Shown in pieces: positions 25,974 to 33,606 of a DNA stretch of 64,000 nt; position 1 is the stretch's first letter, and each line of letters opens with the position of its first letter. The notes under the pieces are model-generated. The model saw nothing but the letters and a program-made list of their open reading frames with translations. It was not told the DNA's origin and did not search any database. The stretch comes from CAXMST01 sp963712765 (lineage in GTDB: Bacteria > Actinomycetota > Thermoleophilia > Solirubrobacterales > 70-9), in the NCBI GenBank assembly GCA_963712765.1, contig CAVQIX010000003.1, positions 434,001-498,000 on the forward strand. Reading direction: 5' to 3'. The position numbers and the translations under genes are program-made.

Positions 25974-26869
25974 TCGCCGGCAAGGCGGCCGCCGCGGTTG
26001 TCTCGGTCGTCTCCAACCTGGTCCTGATAGCCCTCAAGCTCGTCGCGGGGCTGATCACCGGATCGATCGCGATTCTCACCGAGGCGATCCACTCCGTGAT
26101 CGACCTGTTGGCGTCGATCGTGGCTCTGTTCTCGGTCCGCAAGGCCGACCAGCCGGCGGACGAGGACCATCCCTACGGGCACGAGAAGGCCGAGCACATC
26201 GCCGCCGGGGCGGAGGGCATGTTGATCCTGGTCGGTGCCGGGATCATCTTCTACGAGGCGATCCGACGCTTGATCTCGGGCTCGGAGATCGAGCAGGTTG
26301 GGATCGGGATCGCCGTGATCGGCTTCTCCGCTGTCGCCAACCTGGTCGTCTCGAGCTTCCTCTACCGTCGTGCGCGCCAGCATGACTCGGCCGCGCTCGA
26401 GGGCGACGCGGCTCACCTGCGCGCCGATGCCGCTACCTCGCTGGCGGTGCTCACCGGCCTGGTCCTCGTCGAGGTCACCGGGAATTCGGCATTCGACGCG
26501 ATTGCTGCCCTGGTGGTCGCGGTGGCGATCGTCTCAGCCGGCGTCAGGTTGATGCTCCGCTCCGGCCGCGTGCTGATGGACGAGGCGCTCCCCCCGGCCG
26601 AGCTCGACACGATCGAGGCCGCAATAGAGACGGCCCGCCCCGAAGAGATGGTCGGTTACCACAAGCTGCGCGGGCGGAAGGCGGGATCGAGGCGACACGT
26701 CGATCTCCATGTCCAGTTCAGGTCGGGCACCAGCCTCGAGCGCGCCCACGAGCTGGCTCACGCTCTCCGGGACGAGATCGCGGTCAGCCTTCCCAGCGCC
26801 GACGTCCTGATCCACGTCGAGCCCGAGGCGAACGCGGCCTCCGGCGACGGACCCCTGCGCCACGGATAG
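25970..26869 (+). CDS. Cation diffusion facilitator (CDF) transporter
   Basis: Membrane proton/metal antiporter, 299 aa, probably exporting Zn, Fe or Mn. Six hydrophobic segments are visible in the first 200 residues. The first metal site is in ILTEAIHSVIDLLAS (an Ex3HxxxD-like arrangement) and the second in HLRADAATSLAVL. Between helices lies the conserved HPYGHEKAEHIAAG. The C-terminal cytoplasmic domain ends with HVDLHVQF and VLIHVEPEA, the usual His-rich dimer domain. ATG 25970 overlaps the rdgB stop. Metal specificity is not clear from the motif. Confidence 0.9.
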   Translation: MIAGKAAAAVVSVVSNLVLIALKLVAGLITGSIAILTEAIHSVIDLLASIVALFSVRKADQPADEDHPYGHEKAEHIAAGAEGMLILVGAGIIFYEAIRRLISGSEIEQVGIGIAVIGFSAVANLVVSSFLYRRARQHDSAALEGDAAHLRADAATSLAVLTGLVLVEVTGNSAFDAIAALVVAVAIVSAGVRLMLRSGRVLMDEALPPAELDTIEAAIETARPEEMVGYHKLRGRKAGSRRHVDLHVQFRSGTSLERAHELAHALRDEIAVSLPSADVLIHVEPEANAASGDGPLRHG

Positions 26870-26888
26870 GAGCCTCCGACCCGCTCGC

Positions 26889-26909
26889 GGCGCCCCGATC
26901 GGGGACGCC
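26889..26909. terminator. Hairpin between convergent genes
   Basis: The palindrome CCCCGATCGGGG is flanked by GGCG and CGCC (one bulged base on the right), giving a strong hairpin in the 39-base gap between the CDF gene and the convergent small membrane protein gene. It could serve both strands. Confidence 0.5.
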
Positions 26910-27073
26910 TAGGCGAGGTTGACGGCCGCGGCCGCCCCGACGGCCCCGACGGTGATCGAGTAACCGGTGTAGCCGTTGATCGCGAGCAGGATCACGGCGA
27001 TCGCACAGATCGCCACGACCGCTGTCCACGATGCCCTCGGAACGTCCACGCCCTCTATGTTTGCAGCGTGCAC
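26909..27073 (-). CDS. Small membrane protein, unknown function
   Basis: A 46-54 residue protein, too small for most gene finders. After a short N-terminus (VDVPRASW) the rest is hydrophobic: TAVVAICAIAVILLAINGY, then TGYSITVGAVGAAAAVNLA, one or two membrane helices. Possible starts are GTG 27073 and GTG 27049; neither has a strong ribosome site. Hydrophobic protein-like composition in one frame only, and position right after a hairpin, support it. Its 5' end is 14 bases from the start of the divergent Roadblock-like gene. Confidence 0.45.
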   Translation of the reverse strand: MHAANIEGVDVPRASWTAVVAICAIAVILLAINGYTGYSITVGAVGAAAAVNLA

Positions 27074-27087
27074 CTGAGCGGCGAAGC

Positions 27088-27450
27088 ATGAGCGGATCCT
27101 CTGGGCGGGCGAGGGCCCGCCAACGGGTGGCCCGGCGCCTGCTGGAGCGTCTCGGCGAGGACTCCCCCGACCTGCGCGAAGCGGCGCTGTTCGATGCCGG
27201 CGGGGCGCAGCTGCTCGCCACCGACGGCGGCGATTGGACCGGGGGAGCGCGCGCTCTGTGGGCTGCGGCTGACCGTGAGCGCACGGGCGGCACCCAGCTC
27301 CACGTCGGGACAGAAGCCGGCGAGGTCTTCGCCGTTCGTGACGATCGGGCCTCGATAGTCGCCACGGCCGACCGATTTCCGCTTGCCTCGCTGATGCTCT
27401 GCGACCTGCGGGCGGTCCTCCGCGAGCTCGAGGCCGAGGTCGCAGCTTGA
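27088..27450 (+). CDS. Roadblock/LC7-like domain protein
   Basis: Protein of 120 aa with a single domain resembling Roadblock/LC7 proteins, the small dimeric partners of Ras-like GTPases in bacterial signalling and motility. Visible pattern: a basic N-terminal helix (RARARQRVARRLLERL), then EAALFDAGGAQLLATD, a helix ARALWAAADRE, TQLHVGTEAGEVFAVRD and a final helix LASLMLCDLRAVLRELE, the strand-helix-strand-helix order of the fold. No GTPase is adjacent. Its stop overlaps the TTG start of a small gene (TTGA), so the two are coupled. The fold call is by eye. Confidence 0.55.
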   Translation: MSGSSGRARARQRVARRLLERLGEDSPDLREAALFDAGGAQLLATDGGDWTGGARALWAAADRERTGGTQLHVGTEAGEVFAVRDDRASIVATADRFPLASLMLCDLRAVLRELEAEVAA

Positions 27451-27659
27451 CCCCGAAGCCGCATAGGTTCCTGATCGAGCGGGTCAGCGGATACGCCGAC
27501 GAGGCGGGCGCCTTCCTCCGCCGCCGCCGGCTGCGGAGCCGCTCATTCGCGCGGATCTGGTTCAGCGACGGCGCGATCGAGTCGCCCGACATGGGGACCC
27601 CCGCAGGCAAGGGGCTGCTCGAGGCTGCTGGGGAACTGCTCGGCTCGGACGAGACCTAG
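27447..27659 (+). CDS. Small protein coupled to the Roadblock-like gene
   Basis: Unrecognised protein of 70 aa. It contains an N-terminal helix (RFLIERVSGYADEAGAFL), a basic RRRRLRSRS patch, then a strand-like ARIWFSDGAIESPD and a short acidic C-terminal helix. The start TTG 27447 overlaps the stop TGA of the upstream gene, a strong sign of translational coupling and thus of a shared job with the Roadblock-like protein. No membrane or metal motif is seen. Confidence 0.55.
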   Translation: MTPKPHRFLIERVSGYADEAGAFLRRRRLRSRSFARIWFSDGAIESPDMGTPAGKGLLEAAGELLGSDET

Positions 27660-27806
27660 GCCCTCGCCCTCGCGCGCGGGCTGACCTCGGAGGTTCCTCG
27701 CCCAAAGACGTCGTCCGCGCCGGCCATGGGGGCGTCGGGCAGGCGGTCGGGGTTGAGGGGGACGCCCGCAGCGGCGCACCCCGACCCAGACCCGAGGAGA
27801 CCCCAA

Positions 27807-29690
27807 ATGGCCCGGACCCTTCATGCCCGCTTCCTGCTCGCAGCCGCGACGCTGGCGACGCTGGCGACGTTGCAGCCCCCCGACGCCGCCGCCGGCGAGT
27901 ACATGGTCGTCCAGTGCGACCCGCTGCACCGTGGCCACCCGGACGCGCGCTTCGACCGGGCCGGTGGCCCGTATTACTCGATCCGGCGTGCGTGCTCGGC
28001 GCCGGCGGCGCCGGCTCTGAAGATCGGCAACCTCGCCGCGGCCCCGGCCGGGGCCGCTTCGCGGATCTCGTGGATGGCACCGAGCGGGTCGAGAATCGTC
28101 GCCGTCGCGCTGCAGGCGCGCCTGCGCAGCGAAAGCGGTCATCGCGCCCGGCTCCGCTTCCTCGACGGCTCCGGTCAGCAGGCGGGACTGATCGCCACCG
28201 GTGCGAACGAGCCCGCGAGCTTCAAGACCTACTCGTCGCGGCTGAGTGGCCGGGGCCGGGAGGGATTCGCATCGATCCTCACCTGCACCCTTCCCGGGAG
28301 CTGCGCTCGCTCCGATCGCGCCCACATCTGGATCCGGAACCTGCGCTTCACCCTGCGGGACGACTCGGCGCCGGCGCTGGCCGTCGAAGGCTCGATGCTC
28401 GTACCCGGCTGGCTTCGCGGCCGGCGCACGCTCGGCTACCGCAGCTCCGATCTCGGCTCGGGCTTGCACCGGATCGTCGTCACCGTCAACGGCGTCCCGG
28501 TCAGGCCGACCGGTACGTTCGGCTGCCGAACCGTTTCCGGAGGCTCGCCGGCAACCGCGATGCGGCCGTGTCCTCCGGCGCGGAGCGAATCGGTCACCCA
28601 CGCGACGAGCGTGGAGCCCTTCCGGGACGGCGTCAATCTGGTCCGCGTCTGCGCGCAGGACTACGGCGGCGGTCCGAATCTGCGCTGCATCGATCGGCGG
28701 GTCGCGATCGACAACCGACCCCCGGAGGCTGCGTTCGGCGAGCGCACCGCGGCCGACCCGGAGCGAATCGAGGCCTCGATCGCCGATCTCCACTCCGGGG
28801 TCGCGTCGGCCCTGATCTCCTACCGTCGCATCGGCGCCGGCGAGTGGACCGATCTGCCCACCGACTACGAGGACGGGGTGGCCGCCGCGCGGGTCGATTC
28901 CTCCAGCCGTCCGAGGGGCCGCTACGAGTTCAGGGTCGCCGGTTCCGATCGGGCCGGCAATGCGGTCGTCTCGACGCGGCGCGGCGACGGCTCGGAGATG
29001 ATCCTCGACTTCCCGCTCCGGGAGCAGACCCGGGTCAGCGCCCAGGCGCGGCTTCGCGGCCACTCCTACGGCTCGAGGCCTCGGCTCAGCGGCCGGCTCG
29101 AGGCGATCGGGCAGGGAGGAGACGCCTGGGTACCGGCGGCCGGCGAGGAGCTCGAGGTCGTCGAGCGCTTCTCCGCCGGCGCCGATCCGAAGCGGGCGGT
29201 CCATCGCGTCCGCACCGGTCCCGGTGGTCGTTACGAGACGCGACTGCAAGCGGGTCCCTCGCGGCAGGTCACGGTCAAGCATCCGGGCGGGCGCCGGCTG
29301 CTGCCGTCGAGCTCGACCCCCCGCAAGCTGGTCGTCTCAGGTCGTGCCGGGCTGCGGCTCTCGTCGCGAAGGGTCAAGGCCGGCGGAGGGGTCCGCTTCC
29401 GGGGCCGGGTCGGAATGCTCGGCGTGGCACTGCCCGCACCGGGCCTCGTCGTCGAGCTTCAGGCTCGCGAGGCGGGTCGAGGTCGATACCGGACTGTGCG
29501 TCAGGCGCTTCACATCAACGACCGCGGCCGGGTCCGGACGCGGTACCGATTCGGCCGCTTCTACCGCAAGCCGGGCCGGTTCCAGTTCCGGCTCAAGCTC
29601 ACCCGGCAGCCGCTTTGGCCGTACGGAGCGCCGACCCACTCCCGACCGCGCTCACTCAAGGTGATTCCTCGGAGGTCTCAGAGGTCGTAG
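27807..29690 (+). CDS. Secreted beta-rich protein, unknown function
   Basis: Exported protein of 627 aa without a known family name. From ATG 27807 a signal peptide (LLAAATLATLATLQ) is followed by the mature start GEYMVVQCDPLHRGHPD. The first 250 residues look like a lectin/jelly-roll type domain (a Cys pair at TCTLPGSC), followed by several Ig- or FN3-like beta segments (for example ATRDRAG-type turns, VAIDNRPPEA) and repeated FRGRVG-like stretches near the end. GAGGAG before the start supports it. It overlaps the end of ccmH on the other strand by 13 bases. A surface or matrix role is likely but unproven. Confidence 0.65.
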   Translation: MARTLHARFLLAAATLATLATLQPPDAAAGEYMVVQCDPLHRGHPDARFDRAGGPYYSIRRACSAPAAPALKIGNLAAAPAGAASRISWMAPSGSRIVAVALQARLRSESGHRARLRFLDGSGQQAGLIATGANEPASFKTYSSRLSGRGREGFASILTCTLPGSCARSDRAHIWIRNLRFTLRDDSAPALAVEGSMLVPGWLRGRRTLGYRSSDLGSGLHRIVVTVNGVPVRPTGTFGCRTVSGGSPATAMRPCPPARSESVTHATSVEPFRDGVNLVRVCAQDYGGGPNLRCIDRRVAIDNRPPEAAFGERTAADPERIEASIADLHSGVASALISYRRIGAGEWTDLPTDYEDGVAAARVDSSSRPRGRYEFRVAGSDRAGNAVVSTRRGDGSEMILDFPLREQTRVSAQARLRGHSYGSRPRLSGRLEAIGQGGDAWVPAAGEELEVVERFSAGADPKRAVHRVRTGPGGRYETRLQAGPSRQVTVKHPGGRRLLPSSSTPRKLVVSGRAGLRLSSRRVKAGGGVRFRGRVGMLGVALPAPGLVVELQAREAGRGRYRTVRQALHINDRGRVRTRYRFGRFYRKPGRFQFRLKLTRQPLWPYGAPTHSRPRSLKVIPRRSQRS

Positions 29691-30148
29691 CGGTCGAGGT
29701 CGGCGTCGAGTCGCTTCGCGTCGTCGCCGGGATCCGACCCGGCGGCGGCCGCTGCGGCCGGCCCGGGCTCGGTAGCGGCCCGCCGCCAGCGCCGCACGCC
29801 GACGATCAGCGCTCCTGCGGCGATCACGATCGCGGCGCCGGGAACGATCCAGGCGGCGAGATCGAAGCCGCTCGACTCGGGAATGGCGAGCACCTCGGAG
29901 CCGTACTCGATCACCAGCTCATCCTTGATCTCCTCCTTGTCCAGGCCCTCGGAATCGAGTCGTCGGATCAGGGAGCGGATCTGGCTTGCCTGAGGGGACT
30001 CCGAGAGGCCGAGCGCCGTGCCGCAGGTCGGGCACATCACCTCGTCCTCGAGATCGGGGAGGAGGGGGCTGCTGTTCTGCTGGGCGAGCGCCGGTGAGGC
30101 GCCGAGGAGCAGCAGGAGGACTGCCGTGACTGCGACCGCCGCCCGCAT
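29678..30148 (-). CDS. ccmH: Cytochrome c maturation protein CcmH-like (CXXC)
   Basis: Membrane-anchored thiol protein, 156 aa, of System I cytochrome c biogenesis; CcmH presents reduced apocytochrome cysteines for haem attachment. It has a signal peptide (VTAVLLLLLGASPALA), the redox motif C39-P-T-C42, the helical segment SQIRSLIRRLDSEGLDKEEI typical of the CcmH/CycL/NrfF domain, and a second hydrophobic helix (WIVPGAAIVIAAGALIV). It follows ccmG by four bases on the minus strand, so the two thiol-redox parts form one operon; ccmE and ccmF are 4 kb away on the other strand. Confidence 0.88.
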   Translation of the reverse strand: MRAAVAVTAVLLLLLGASPALAQQNSSPLLPDLEDEVMCPTCGTALGLSESPQASQIRSLIRRLDSEGLDKEEIKDELVIEYGSEVLAIPESSGFDLAAWIVPGAAIVIAAGALIVGVRRWRRAATEPGPAAAAAAGSDPGDDAKRLDADLDRYDL

Positions 30149-30152
30149 CGGC

Positions 30153-30710
30153 TCAGAAGCTGCAGCCCGCGGGCCGGAGCGTCGGCTGCTCGCCGTCGAC
30201 GATCCGCCCGATGCTCGCCTCCAGCTGCTCGCCGGTGAGCGCCCCGTGGCAGATCGCGGCGAACCGGCCCTCGGGGTCGATCAGGAAGGACTCGGGCTGG
30301 CCGAGGATCGCGTAGCGCTCCGCGATCTCTCCGTCGTTGTCGCGATACATCTCCCAGGTGAGCCCGAACTCGTCGATGAACTCACGGGCATCGCCGGAGG
30401 CGTCCTTGGAATTGATCCCGACGACCTCGACGTTCTTGCCGTCACGCCTCTCCAGGAACGCCTGGATGTCAGGCGACTCGTCCCTGCACGGCTCGCACCA
30501 CGATGCCCAGACGTTGACCAGGACCCAGGAGCCGGCGTAGTCGGAGATCGAGCCGGTGCCCTCGCGATCGAGGCGCGGCATCGGTTCGGTCGGCGCCGCC
30601 TCACCGAGCGCGATCGAGGGGTCCGGTTTGAACACGCCGAAGCCCAGTAGAGCCACTACGGCGAGCACGCCAATCACCGCGATGAAGGATCTGTTGTTCA
30701 CGGCGTCCAA
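30153..30710 (-). CDS. ccmG: Thioredoxin-like CcmG/DsbE/ResA-type protein
   Basis: Membrane-tethered thiol-disulfide oxidoreductase, 185 aa. After an N-terminal helix (FIAVIGVLAVVALLGFGVF) comes a thioredoxin fold with the active site WASWCEPC (C72, C75), the CcmG-like acidic insert in VVGINSKDASGDA and the cis-Pro region GQPESFLIDPEG. It should keep CcmH or apocytochrome thiols reduced outside the membrane. Possible starts are TTG 30710 and GTG 30701; both retain the helix. It is immediately upstream of ccmH. tRNA-Gly begins 69 bases away on the other strand. Confidence 0.87.
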   Translation of the reverse strand: MDAVNNRSFIAVIGVLAVVALLGFGVFKPDPSIALGEAAPTEPMPRLDREGTGSISDYAGSWVLVNVWASWCEPCRDESPDIQAFLERRDGKNVEVVGINSKDASGDAREFIDEFGLTWEMYRDNDGEIAERYAILGQPESFLIDPEGRFAAICHGALTGEQLEASIGRIVDGEQPTLRPAGCSF

Positions 30711-30778
30711 GGTTAGAGTGCGGCCTCATCCCGTCCGCGGACGGGGCCGCCGCACCCGTCGTAGAATGAGCGAGTTCC

Positions 30779-30851
30779 GCGGACGTAGCTCACCTGGTAG
30801 AGCGCGAGCTTCCCAAGCTCGAGGTAGCGGGTTCGAGTCCCGTCGTCCGCT
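30779..30851 (+). tRNA. tRNA-Gly (anticodon CCC)
   Basis: A complete cloverleaf is visible: acceptor arms GCGGACG and CGTCCGC, D-arm AGCTCACCTGGTAGAGC, anticodon loop TTCCCAA between CGAGC and GCTCG, and T-arm GCGGGTTCGAGTCCCGT. The discriminator base is T. The CCA end is not encoded. It sits between ccmG and padR, both on the other strand. Confidence 0.95.
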
Positions 30852-30862
30852 TGGGGCAGCGG

Positions 30863-31444
30863 TCACTCCCCGCCGGCGGAGACCTCCTGCAGGCGCGCCT
30901 CCAGGCGATTGCACCAGTCGGCGATGAACTCGTGTAGCTCGTGGCCGAACTCGGCGACGTGGGCGGGGAAGGCCGCGCCGGCGTCGCGGGCCCGGGCCGC
31001 GGCTGGTTCGATCTCGTCCTCGAAGTGCTCGACGGCGCGGCGGGACCGCTCCCGGATCCGGCTCAGCTGGGCCCATGCCTGCTCGGGATCGGCGGCATCG
31101 GCGAAGAACAGACGTAGAAGCTCGGGATCGCGCAGCTCCATCGGCGCGCCCTCGCCCTGACCGACCCAGGCGGCAAGGGCGGCGCCACCCGACTCGGTCA
31201 GGCGGTAGTCACGCCGGGCCCGTCCGCCGCGCGCCTCGTCCCGGCCCTCGATCAGTCCCGCGTCCTCGAGCTTCCCCAGCTCAGAGTAGATCTGGGGCGG
31301 GCCGAGCGCCCAGAAGAAGCGCAGCGAGAGCTCCGCCGCCCTGCGGATCTCGTACCCGGAGTGAGCTCCGAGCGAGATCATCCCGAGCACTGCCGCCGCG
31401 GTGTTGGTCAGTGTCCTCGCTTCCGGCGCGGCGGCTTTGCTCAC
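30863..31444 (-). CDS. PadR-family transcriptional regulator
   Basis: DNA-binding repressor, 193 aa. The N-terminal winged helix reads LTNTAAAVLGMISLGAHSGYEI, then LGPPQIYSELGKLEDAGLIEG and RRDYRLTESG, the standard PadR arrangement; the long C-terminal helices (ELLRLFFAD to ADWCNRLEARL) form the dimerisation part of the Vir-type subfamily. The GTG start at 31444 overlaps the stop of the upstream oxidoreductase gene (GTGA), so the regulator is made with the enzyme it probably controls. A candidate operator lies over that enzyme's start codon at 33140-33159. Confidence 0.88.
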   Translation of the reverse strand: MSKAAAPEARTLTNTAAAVLGMISLGAHSGYEIRRAAELSLRFFWALGPPQIYSELGKLEDAGLIEGRDEARGGRARRDYRLTESGGAALAAWVGQGEGAPMELRDPELLRLFFADAADPEQAWAQLSRIRERSRRAVEHFEDEIEPAAARARDAGAAFPAHVAEFGHELHEFIADWCNRLEARLQEVSAGGE

Positions 31445-33150
31445 GCCGCCACCCGCTCGGTCCGGCGCTCGCGCTTGCTCTTGTCCTGGAGGCGGCGGCA
31501 GGCGGCCAGCGGGTCGAAGTCGGGGCCGCCCGCGGTCAGCCGGTCGACGTCGGCGAAGACGGCGCCCCCTCCGACCTCCTCGGCCAGGTTGCGTCCGAGC
31601 ACGGCGCCGGCGGCGTCGCGGCCACCCATCAGCACGCCCGCGATGCCGTGACCGCGCCGGGCGCTGGCGCCGGCCAGGTAGAGGCCACCGATCGGCGTCT
31701 TCGGCGCCGGTCGCCTGGGCCCGATCTGATCGGTGGCGAGTTCGATCCCGTAGCTCGAGCCCTCGCTGGAGAGCGTGTATCGCTCCTGGGTCAGGGGCGT
31801 CGCCGCTTCCTGCCATCGGATCTGGGGGCGGAGCTCGCCGAGCACACCCTCGGCGACATCGATCATCCGCTCGGCCAGGTCCTTCTTCGTCTGCCGGTAG
31901 CGCTCGTCCTTGCTGTAGCTGCCGGTCTCGAGCCCGGCGCCGTCGACGCCCCAGGCCTCGGGCGAAGGGGCCACCCAGCTCATCAGCTCCAGGGTCGAGT
32001 GGCCCTCGGGAGCATGGTCGGTGCTCTCGGGGTCCTTGACCGTGGCCGAGGTGATGTAGGTGGCGGGATGCGTCGAGATCCCCGCTGCCGCCTCCGAGTA
32101 GGCGGCCTCGGAGTCGTAGGTCGGGTGGCACCAGTAGTTGGTGTTCGGCATCGACTCGGAGAGGTCGCCCTCGATGCCTAGGTAGACGCAGAACAGCGGC
32201 GCCGCCATCCGGTAGCCGCTGATCCGCTCACGAAACGGAGCGGGGACGACGTTGGGGGCGAGCATCCGCAGGAAGGTCCGCTTGATGTCCGCCGTGGAGA
32301 TGACCACGTCGGAGCGGATCTGCTCACCCGACGTCAGGCGGACGCCACGGACCCCTCCATCATCGGTCGCGATCTCCTCGACCTCGGCCCGGGTCCGGAC
32401 CCGCCCTCCGTGCGAGTGGATCACGTCGATCAGGTGCGCGGCGAGCATCTGGCCACCGCCCCGTGGGTAGTAGGCACCCTCCCGCAGGTAGTGGTCGAGC
32501 AGGCCGGCGTGCAGAGCGACCGGCGTCCGCGAGGGCGGGGTCGCGTAGTCGCCGGACTGGGCGCCGATCACCGCGCGGGCCTCGGGGCTCAGCTTGTAGT
32601 GGTCGAAGAGCTCGGTCAGGGACCGCATTCCCCAGCGGACCACGGATGGTGCGCGCAGCGGGTAGCGCAGGTAATCGAGCGTCGAGCGCGGCATCGGAGC
32701 CTTGCGCAGCTGTGCGGCCACCCCCTCGAGCGTCGCGAGGCAGCGGCTCAGGCCGCGGCCCTCCTCGGGAAAAGCGGCGAGCAGGCGAGACTCGTAGCGG
32801 TCCCAGCCCTTCGGGACCCGGACCCTGTGGTTGGGAAAGAGCAGGGTGTCGAAGCCGTTGGGGTCCATCTCGAGCCAGTCGATCCGGCGGTCGAGCCCGA
32901 CGCCACGCAGGACCGAGCCGATCTCCCCCCGGTGGACCCCGCCCACGTAGTGCAGCCCGACGTCGAACTGCCATTGCCGTTTGCGGCGGAAGGTCTGGCT
33001 GCACCCACCGGCGACGTCGTATTGCTCGCAGACCAGCACTCGTTTGCCGTTGGTGGCCAGGTGCGCGGCCGAGCTCAAGCCGCCGAGCCCCGATCCGATC
33101 ACGATTGCGTCCCAGTCATGTGTAGTGGTGCCAGGTGTAGGTGTATGCAT
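31441..33150 (-). CDS. Phytoene-desaturase/retinol-saturase-like FAD oxidoreductase
   Basis: Flavin enzyme of 569 aa. The FAD fold is AIVIGSGLGGLSSAAHLA at residues 16-33, followed by EQYDVAGGCSQTF and FDVGLHYVGG, patterns of the CrtI/carotenoid isomerase/retinol saturase superfamily. Near the C-terminus GLYLAGASARRGHGIAGVLMGG closes the FAD site. The substrate is presumably a polyene or lipid with conjugated double bonds, but other carotenoid genes are absent here. It forms an operon with the padR gene. It starts at ATG 33150 in a short AT-rich stretch that also holds the candidate operator. Confidence 0.8.
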   Translation of the reverse strand: MHTPTPGTTTHDWDAIVIGSGLGGLSSAAHLATNGKRVLVCEQYDVAGGCSQTFRRKRQWQFDVGLHYVGGVHRGEIGSVLRGVGLDRRIDWLEMDPNGFDTLLFPNHRVRVPKGWDRYESRLLAAFPEEGRGLSRCLATLEGVAAQLRKAPMPRSTLDYLRYPLRAPSVVRWGMRSLTELFDHYKLSPEARAVIGAQSGDYATPPSRTPVALHAGLLDHYLREGAYYPRGGGQMLAAHLIDVIHSHGGRVRTRAEVEEIATDDGGVRGVRLTSGEQIRSDVVISTADIKRTFLRMLAPNVVPAPFRERISGYRMAAPLFCVYLGIEGDLSESMPNTNYWCHPTYDSEAAYSEAAAGISTHPATYITSATVKDPESTDHAPEGHSTLELMSWVAPSPEAWGVDGAGLETGSYSKDERYRQTKKDLAERMIDVAEGVLGELRPQIRWQEAATPLTQERYTLSSEGSSYGIELATDQIGPRRPAPKTPIGGLYLAGASARRGHGIAGVLMGGRDAAGAVLGRNLAEEVGGGAVFADVDRLTAGGPDFDPLAACRRLQDKSKRERRTERVAA

Positions 33151-33159
33151 AGATATACC
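33140..33159. promoter_or_regulatory. Candidate PadR operator over the oxidoreductase start
   Basis: Imperfect inverted repeat GGTGTAT-N6-ATATACC (one mismatch) in an AT-rich patch of otherwise GC-rich DNA. It covers the start codon (33148-33150) of the enzyme gene that is cotranscribed with padR; a related string ACCTATAC lies just upstream. Autoregulation of this kind is usual for PadR proteins; binding here is inferred. Confidence 0.4.
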
Positions 33160-33207
33160 TTACCTATACGCTTTACCCTATGTCAAGCCGAGGTATCGTC
33201 AGCTCCG

Positions 33208-33537
33208 ATGGCCTACGAAGAGGGACTCGCCGACCGCGTGCGCGAGCTGCTCACCCCACGGGAGGGCGTTAGCGAGCGCAAGATGTTCGGGGGCATCGCC
33301 TTCATGGTCGGGGGCAACATGGCCTGCGGCGTGATCGGGGATGAGATCATGGTTCGCCTCGATCGCGAGGATGCAGAACGGGCCGCGGCCGAGCCGCACG
33401 TGCGGCCGATGGACTTCACCGGTCGGCCGATGCCGGGGATGATCTACGTCTCGCCCGAGGGCGTCGCCGCCGACGAGGAGCTCGCCTCCTGGATCGAGGC
33501 CGGCGCCGACCACGCGGCTTCTCTGCCGCCCAAGTAG
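33208..33537 (+). CDS. TfoX/Sxy N-terminal-domain protein
   Basis: Small cytosolic protein of 109 aa matching the TfoX N-terminal domain: ADRVRELLTP, SERKMFGGIAFMVGGNMACG, IMVRLDREDAE, VRPMDFTGRPMPGMIYVSPEG. In Gammaproteobacteria TfoX regulates competence, but stand-alone N-domain proteins in actinobacteria have no known role. Start ATG 33208. It is divergent from the oxidoreductase gene with 57 bases between starts, so both promoters share the AT-rich stretch; convergent with an SDR gene downstream. Confidence 0.85.
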   Translation: MAYEEGLADRVRELLTPREGVSERKMFGGIAFMVGGNMACGVIGDEIMVRLDREDAERAAAEPHVRPMDFTGRPMPGMIYVSPEGVAADEELASWIEAGADHAASLPPK

Positions 33538-33574
33538 CAGCGAGCCTCAGCGATCGTCCAAGCCGTCCGTCGGT

Positions 33575-33595
33575 GCGCGGGCCCAGGGCCCGCGC
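33575..33595. terminator. Bidirectional terminator-like palindrome
   Basis: GCGCGGGCCC, A, GGGCCCGCGC: a perfect 10-bp inverted repeat lying midway between the convergent TfoX-domain and SDR genes. The inner pairs would open to make a usable loop. Confidence 0.65.
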
Positions 33596-33606
33596 GGGTC
33601 GGGCGG

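Noticed and set aside
27543..29282. Long antisense ORF opposite the secreted protein gene
   Set aside because: No motif, repetitive charged composition, and it covers the ends of two better-supported plus-strand genes.
32410..33207. Long upstream extension of the TfoX-domain gene
   Set aside because: The frame is open across the divergent oxidoreductase gene, but the TfoX domain begins exactly at ATG 33208 and the upstream part is a shadow.
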